Assembly (NCBI GenBank): GCA_916700875.1
Contig: CAKAKS010000001.1
Span: 12,153,741-12,217,740, forward strand
Source: Sebastes aleutianus
Lineage: Eukaryota > Chordata > Actinopteri > Perciformes > Sebastidae
Length of the DNA: 64,000 nucleotides
Direction of reading: 5' to 3'
The notes under the pieces were generated by a model. That model did not search any database. It was given only the letters and a program-made list of their open reading frames with translations, and was not told where the DNA came from. Made by a program: the position numbers and the translations under genes. How positions within the stretch are numbered: position 1 is the first letter of the stretch; each line of letters starts with the position of its first letter. Positions 58,993-64,000 of the stretch are shown piece after piece.

Positions 58993-61900
58993 ATGGCGCA
59001 CACAGGTAGGGGCTTAGGCCGGTTCCATTTGATTCTGCTGCTCTTGTGGACTCTGTCGCAGTACTCAGCATCCAGCCAAGTCCGTCAAGAGTTCCAGGTC
59101 CTGGAGGAGCAAGCCATCGGCACCTACGTGGGCACGATAGAGACCAAGCCGAGCTTCACGTACCGCTTCAGCGAGAGCCACAAACTTTTCGCCATCAACG
59201 GCACCACGGGGGTCATTTACGCATCCTCCGTGATCGACAGGGAGCTTCTGCAAAGTGACGTCATCAACGTGGTGGTGCTGTCCAGCCAGCCTACCTACCC
59301 AACCGAGGTCAGGATAGTAGTGTTGGATATTAACGATAACTCCCCTGTGTTTCCAGACGCGTCCATTGTGGTGTCTTTCAAGGAGGACGCCAGCAGTGGC
59401 AGGCAAGTGATCCTGGACACAGCCACAGACTCAGACATTGGAAGTAATGGAGTCGATCACACCACTTACAGAATAGTGAAAGGCAACGAGCAGAGGAAAT
59501 TCCGCTTGGATATTACAGTCAATCCTAGTGGAGAGGGGGCATTCTTGCACCTTGTTTCCACTGGAGGCTTGGACAGAGAAGTCACTCCCTTCTACCAGCT
59601 CCTGGTTGAAGTGGAGGACAAAGGAGAGCCCAAAAAGTTTGGCCACCTGCAAGTAAACGTCACCATCCAAGACATAAATGACAACCCCCCTATTTTTGAC
59701 CAAGATCAGTATCAGACCAGCGTTTTCGAGGATGCAGCAGTAGGTTCTAGTGTTCTGCAGATTACAGCATCAGATCAGGATGAGGGAGCGAATGCTGAAA
59801 TCCGGTACTTTTTAGATGAAGGGACGCCTTTCCAAATTGACCCCAAAGCTGGCACTATTATAATAAAAGAGGGTTTGGATTATGAGAATAAGAAGGAGTA
59901 CTCCCTGACTATTCATGCGGTAGACAACGGGGTGCCCTCTCTGTCAGGCAGAACAGAAGCCACCATCAAACTTGTAGATGTGAATGATAACGACCCGGTG
60001 GTGAAGTTTAGGTATTTCCCCACAACTTCTAAATTTGCCTCTGTGGATGAAAACGCACAGATCGGCACGGTTGTGGCTTTGCTCACTGTTTCAGATTCAG
60101 ACTCCCCCACCGCTAACGGTAACATATCTGTTTCAATCCTAGGAGGCAACGAGCAGAGGCACTTTGAAGTGCACACGTCTCCCGTGCCAAATTTAAGTCT
60201 GATCAAAGTGGCCAGTGTGTTAGACAGAGAGAGGATCTCCTCGTACAACCTGACCGTGTCTGTGTCGGACAACGGCAAGCCTATGGCTCGGTCCTCCTTC
60301 GCCAGTCTGGTTATTTTTGTGAATGATATCAACGATCACCCACCTATATTCCAGGAAACGCTGTACAGAGTAGATATCAGTGAAGACATACCAAAAGGCA
60401 GCTACATTAAAGGGGTTTCTGCAACAGATGGTGACTCTGGGCAGAATGCCAACCTGCGCTACTCCCTGGTGTCTGGAAACGCTTTGGGCTGGTTCGCCAT
60501 CAGTGAAAACAGTGGTCTGGTTACTAGCGCTGCTTTGCTGGATAGGGAGATAGCATCTGAAATTGTGCTCAACATTAGTGCCAAAGACCAGGGGCTGCAG
60601 CCCAAGATTTCTTACACTAAACTAGTAGTCAACATCACTGATGTGAATGACCAAGTGCCCACATTTACACAGAGCACATATCATGTTTCCCTGGTGGAGC
60701 ACGCTCCTGCCGGCACTGAGCTGGTGGTGCTGTCTGCCTCAGATGACGATGTCGGGGCCAACGGAACTATCCGGTTCTCATTTGATGCAGAGACGCCAGC
60801 CAGTGTCCAGGAGCTGTTTCGCCTGGATGCGGTGTCAGGGCGATTAAGCGCAGCCGCGGAGCTAGACAGGGAGGATCAGGCCTCCTACTTACTCCACATT
60901 AAGGCAGCAGACGCAGGCAGCCCTCCTTTGCACTCTGTAGGAAAAGTCAACATCACCCTGAGAGATATCAATGACAATAGGCCAGTTTTCTACCCTGTGC
61001 AGTATTTTGCCAACGTGAAAGAGAACGAGCCCTCGGGTTCTTATGTAACCACCGTCTCAGCCACAGATCCCGATTTGGGTCGAAATGGCACGCTGAAATA
61101 TATAATTACAGCTGGAGACGCTTCCAAATTCCGCATTAATAGCAACACTGGGAAAATATCCACGCTTGTGCCCCTGGATAGAGAGGAGAAAACTGCTTAC
61201 CAGCTGCAGGTGACAGCAGCAGATGGCGGCGGCCTGCGCTCACACACCCAGGCCATAGTGACTGTAACTGTCATTGACACACAGGATAACCCGCCGGTCT
61301 TCAGCCAGCAAGTGTACAGCTTTGTCATGTTTGAAAATGTGGGCGTAGGGACAGTTATAGGGACCGTGTCAGCCACCACTGTAGATTTGAACACAAACAT
61401 TTCATATCTAATCACCTCAGGGGACCAGAGGGGGCTTTTTACTGTGAACAGCGCAGGTCAGATCACAGCATCGAGCCAGATAGACAGAGAAGAGCAGGGT
61501 TTCTATCAGCTGAAGGTTGTAGCCAGAGCTGGGGAGATCACAGGAGAGGCCTTTGTTAACATCACTGTGAAGGACTTAAATGATAATGCCCCTCATTTCA
61601 TTCACGCTGTGGAGCATGTGAGTGCAGTGGAGAACTGGAGCACAGGTCATGTCATATTCCAGGCCAAAGCTTCAGATCCCGATGAAGGCACAAATGGCAT
61701 GGTGGTCTACAGCCTCAAACAAAACCCCAAAGGCCTGTTTCATATTCACGAGAAGCACGGCCTCATCACGCTGACCGGGCCGCTGGAGGTCACCACAAGC
61801 TCTTACGAGGTCGAGGTCATCGCATCAGACATGGGGGTCCCCCAGCACACCTCCAGCCTCATCCTCATTGTCAGCGTTTACGACGTCAACGACAACTCGC

Positions 61901-64000
61901 CAGTGTTTGACCAGCTTTCATACGAGGTCATCATCTTAGAGTCTGAGCCTGTCAACAGCCGCTTTTTCAAAGTGGAGGCCACAGACAAAGACTCTGGTCT
62001 TAACGGGGAGATTATGTATGACATCGCTGGTGGCAACACGGGAGACGTGTTTGGCATTTTTCCAGACGGGCAGTTGTACATCAAAGCAGAGCTGGACCGA
62101 GAGATACAAGACAGATATAACTTAGTGGTTGTGGCCAGAGACCGGGCTGTGGAGCCACTAAGTGCCACTGTCAATGTCAGCGTGATTCTAGATGACGTTA
62201 ACGATAACCGTCCCCTCTTCAACAGCACCAATTATGTGTTTCATTTCGAGGAAGAGCAGAAGAGGGGATCGCTGGCTGGGCATATTTTTGCCGAGGATAA
62301 GGACTTTGGCCCAAACAGTGAGGTCAGATATACATTTGAGACTCCGCAGCCCAACTTTGAGCTGAACGCCATCACGGGGGAGTTGACCAGCACGCTGCAG
62401 TTTGATCGTGAGTTGCTCATGAGACAAAGGGGCGCCGCCGTGTTCAGCTTCGTGGTCGTCTCGTCGGACCAGGGTCTCCCCAAGCCCCTCAGAGACCAGG
62501 CCAAAGTGCAAGTTTACATTCAAGACATCAACGACAACGCACCTAAATTCACCAAAGACATTTACCAGGCCTCCATCTCAGAGTCGGCTCTAAACATGAC
62601 ACAACTGCTGCGGGTCTCCGCCTCCGATGTGGATGAGAACAAAAACGGACTGGTTCATTATCACATCGCCGAGGGCAACGAGGAAGGACAGTTCAGTATT
62701 GACAGCAGCTCTGGACAGGTTACGTTAGTAGGAAAGTTGGACTATGAATCTACATCCTCCTATTCATTGAAAATCATAGCTGTTGATGCTGGAGCTGTGC
62801 CCCTCTCCTCCTCCTGCATGCTTAGTATCAGCATCATGGATGAGAATGACAACTCCCCCTCCTTCCCTAAATCCTCGGTGTCTGTGGACGCCCTGGAGAA
62901 CATGAGGATAGGGGAGCTGGTGGCCTCGGTGACCGCCACTGATCTAGATTCTGGTCAGAACGCCGACATAACATACAGCATCACAGCCACGAACAACCAC
63001 GGCACTTTCAGCATCAGCCCCAACACCGGCAGCATCTTTTTGGTTAAAAAGCTGGACTTTGAAACTCAGTCACTTTACAAACTCAACATCACTGCAAAAG
63101 ACAACGGCAGACCGCCCCGCTCTTCATCCATCCCTGTGGTCATTCACGTCAGGGATTTTAATGACAACCCTCCCATATTTACCCCCGGTGACATTTTCAA
63201 ATCCATCCCTGAAAATCTTCCCTTCTCAGCTTCAGTCATGACAATCACAGCTCATGACACAGATGCAGACATAAACGGGGAGCTGGAGTACTCCATTGTG
63301 CAGCAGATTCCCCGGGGAAACCACTTCAGCATTGATTCAAGCACCGGGCTCATATACACCAACAAAGAAATTGACAGGGAGTTTTCAAATCTGTTTGAGC
63401 TGACAGTCAAAGCCACTGATCAGGCAGTTCCTGTTGAATTCCGTCGCTTTGCCCTGAAAAATGTCACAATATGGGTCACAGACTTGAATGACAATGTCCC
63501 CACTTTTGTGTCCCAGAATGCCCTTGTGGCTGAGCCCAACATAGTCATCGGCTCTATCCTGACAACAGTGTTGGCCTTTGACCCCGATGAGGGGTCAAAC
63601 GGAGAAGTGGAGTATGAGCTTGTGGACGGGGACTCGGACACTTTCATCATGGACAGGTACAGCGGAGATATTCGCCTGGCCTCCCAGCTGGTACAGTCCC
63701 GACTCATGTACATCCTCACCGTGTCAGCCACCGACCACGGCACCAGCCGCAAGACCTCCAGAACCGAGCTGACCATCATCCTCCAAGGGATGGACGGGCC
63801 TGTTTTCTCCCAGCCGAAGTACATCACTATCCTCAAAGAGGGCCAGCCGCCGGGCACCAACGTCATCTCCCTGGATGCCTCCAGCCCGCGGGGCTCAGCG
63901 ACCAAAGTGGAGTATTTCATCGTGGCGGTGCGCAGTGAAGGGAAAGCCGTGGGACGCCTTTTCACCATCGGCCGCCACACTGGAGTGATACAGACGGCTG
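58993..64000 (+). CDS. fat4: FAT atypical cadherin 4, first coding exon (partial)
   Basis: The frame is open from ATG 58993 to the window end, giving 1669 complete codons with no intron. The start has A at -3 and G at +4, and an in-frame TAG lies at 58948. A signal peptide (about residues 1-28, with Leu-rich FHLILLLLWTL) precedes about 15 tandem cadherin repeats. These are recognisable from linkers such as DINDNSPVF, DINDNPPIF, DVNDNDPVV, DTQDNPPVF, DENDNSPSF and a degenerate GMDGPVF, with LDRE and A.D.D calcium-binding motifs between. The order and wording match vertebrate FAT4 throughout (for example VFQVLEEQ-like start, SDIGSNGVDH, KFRYFP, ILKEGQPPGTNVIS). FAT4 is a giant single-pass membrane cadherin that binds Dachsous and acts in planar polarity and Hippo signalling. 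The remaining repeats, EGF/laminin-G domains, membrane segment and tail lie outside. Confidence 0.96.
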   Translation, partial: MAHTGRGLGRFHLILLLLWTLSQYSASSQVRQEFQVLEEQAIGTYVGTIETKPSFTYRFSESHKLFAINGTTGVIYASSVIDRELLQSDVINVVVLSSQPTYPTEVRIVVLDINDNSPVFPDASIVVSFKEDASSGRQVILDTATDSDIGSNGVDHTTYRIVKGNEQRKFRLDITVNPSGEGAFLHLVSTGGLDREVTPFYQLLVEVEDKGEPKKFGHLQVNVTIQDINDNPPIFDQDQYQTSVFEDAAVGSSVLQITASDQDEGANAEIRYFLDEGTPFQIDPKAGTIIIKEGLDYENKKEYSLTIHAVDNGVPSLSGRTEATIKLVDVNDNDPVVKFRYFPTTSKFASVDENAQIGTVVALLTVSDSDSPTANGNISVSILGGNEQRHFEVHTSPVPNLSLIKVASVLDRERISSYNLTVSVSDNGKPMARSSFASLVIFVNDINDHPPIFQETLYRVDISEDIPKGSYIKGVSATDGDSGQNANLRYSLVSGNALGWFAISENSGLVTSAALLDREIASEIVLNISAKDQGLQPKISYTKLVVNITDVNDQVPTFTQSTYHVSLVEHAPAGTELVVLSASDDDVGANGTIRFSFDAETPASVQELFRLDAVSGRLSAAAELDREDQASYLLHIKAADAGSPPLHSVGKVNITLRDINDNRPVFYPVQYFANVKENEPSGSYVTTVSATDPDLGRNGTLKYIITAGDASKFRINSNTGKISTLVPLDREEKTAYQLQVTAADGGGLRSHTQAIVTVTVIDTQDNPPVFSQQVYSFVMFENVGVGTVIGTVSATTVDLNTNISYLITSGDQRGLFTVNSAGQITASSQIDREEQGFYQLKVVARAGEITGEAFVNITVKDLNDNAPHFIHAVEHVSAVENWSTGHVIFQAKASDPDEGTNGMVVYSLKQNPKGLFHIHEKHGLITLTGPLEVTTSSYEVEVIASDMGVPQHTSSLILIVSVYDVNDNSPVFDQLSYEVIILESEPVNSRFFKVEATDKDSGLNGEIMYDIAGGNTGDVFGIFPDGQLYIKAELDREIQDRYNLVVVARDRAVEPLSATVNVSVILDDVNDNRPLFNSTNYVFHFEEEQKRGSLAGHIFAEDKDFGPNSEVRYTFETPQPNFELNAITGELTSTLQFDRELLMRQRGAAVFSFVVVSSDQGLPKPLRDQAKVQVYIQDINDNAPKFTKDIYQASISESALNMTQLLRVSASDVDENKNGLVHYHIAEGNEEGQFSIDSSSGQVTLVGKLDYESTSSYSLKIIAVDAGAVPLSSSCMLSISIMDENDNSPSFPKSSVSVDALENMRIGELVASVTATDLDSGQNADITYSITATNNHGTFSISPNTGSIFLVKKLDFETQSLYKLNITAKDNGRPPRSSSIPVVIHVRDFNDNPPIFTPGDIFKSIPENLPFSASVMTITAHDTDADINGELEYSIVQQIPRGNHFSIDSSTGLIYTNKEIDREFSNLFELTVKATDQAVPVEFRRFALKNVTIWVTDLNDNVPTFVSQNALVAEPNIVIGSILTTVLAFDPDEGSNGEVEYELVDGDSDTFIMDRYSGDIRLASQLVQSRLMYILTVSATDHGTSRKTSRTELTIILQGMDGPVFSQPKYITILKEGQPPGTNVISLDASSPRGSATKVEYFIVAVRSEGKAVGRLFTIGRHTGVIQTA

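Noticed and set aside
58503..59003. 166-codon minus-strand frame opposite the fat4 leader
   Set aside because: Antisense to the fat4 5'UTR; low-complexity Lys/Ser-rich translation with no family likeness.
63420..63980. 186-codon minus-strand frame
   Set aside because: Shadow of the cadherin repeats on the opposite strand.

Overview
This window is vertebrate nuclear DNA, almost certainly from a percomorph-type teleost fish. The genes have GT-AG introns and there is no bacterial gene organisation. The background is AT-rich and full of short teleost-type DNA transposons, simple repeats, a Tc1-like transposase relic and a LINE reverse-transcriptase relic. The right end holds a large coding exon that matches fat4 collinearly. 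The species cannot be named from the sequence alone.

Left third (1-23.5 kb): a cluster of CD209/CLEC4-like C-type lectin genes. Gene A (+, coding 3436-8253, six coding exons plus a 5'UTR exon) encodes a type II membrane protein of 1066 residues. It has a short acidic cytoplasmic tail, one membrane segment, a stalk of about 878 residues encoded by one 2634-bp exon of nested heptad-multiple repeats, and a complete C-type lectin domain (CTLD) with WND and an unusual QPN motif. Gene B (+, 11835-13767) is a tandem copy offset by about 8.44 kb. Its stalk exon is only 870 bp, and its three CTLD exons have been lost through a short-homology deletion. A third copy of the 3' flank follows (13766-15172), and the window itself opens in the 3' flank of yet another copy, so the array continues to the left. 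Gene C (-, 18779-22648) is an inverted, diverged, intact member with a short stalk (301 residues). It lacks the two transposon insertions found in introns 1 and 3 of A and B and so shows their empty sites.

Middle (23.5-58 kb): no convincing host gene. It contains several dispersed non-autonomous elements: two related families rich in a CCTAACTAAGTAGTTTTGTT-type core, a TTAA-flanked element, hAT-like elements and a Tc1-derived element with another element nested in it. It also contains a Tc1 transposase 3' fragment with a mutated catalytic Glu, a 3.47-kb foldback structure with two arms of about 1.07 kb, and a 5'-truncated LINE. One GC-rich open segment near 40.0-40.3 kb may be a displaced exon.

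Right end (58.5-64 kb): the 5'UTR and large first coding exon of fat4 (FAT atypical cadherin 4), open from ATG 58993 to the window edge. It covers 1669 complete codons, with about 15 cadherin repeats and a signal peptide.

The lectins probably act as cell-surface carbohydrate receptors of innate immunity, and fat4 in planar cell polarity and Hippo signalling. Nothing seen here links the two loci functionally. The most unusual feature is the rapidly changing, heptad-preserving giant stalk and the stalk-only paralogue beside it. All statements of identity rest on reading by eye and on knowledge of the families; no database search was run.
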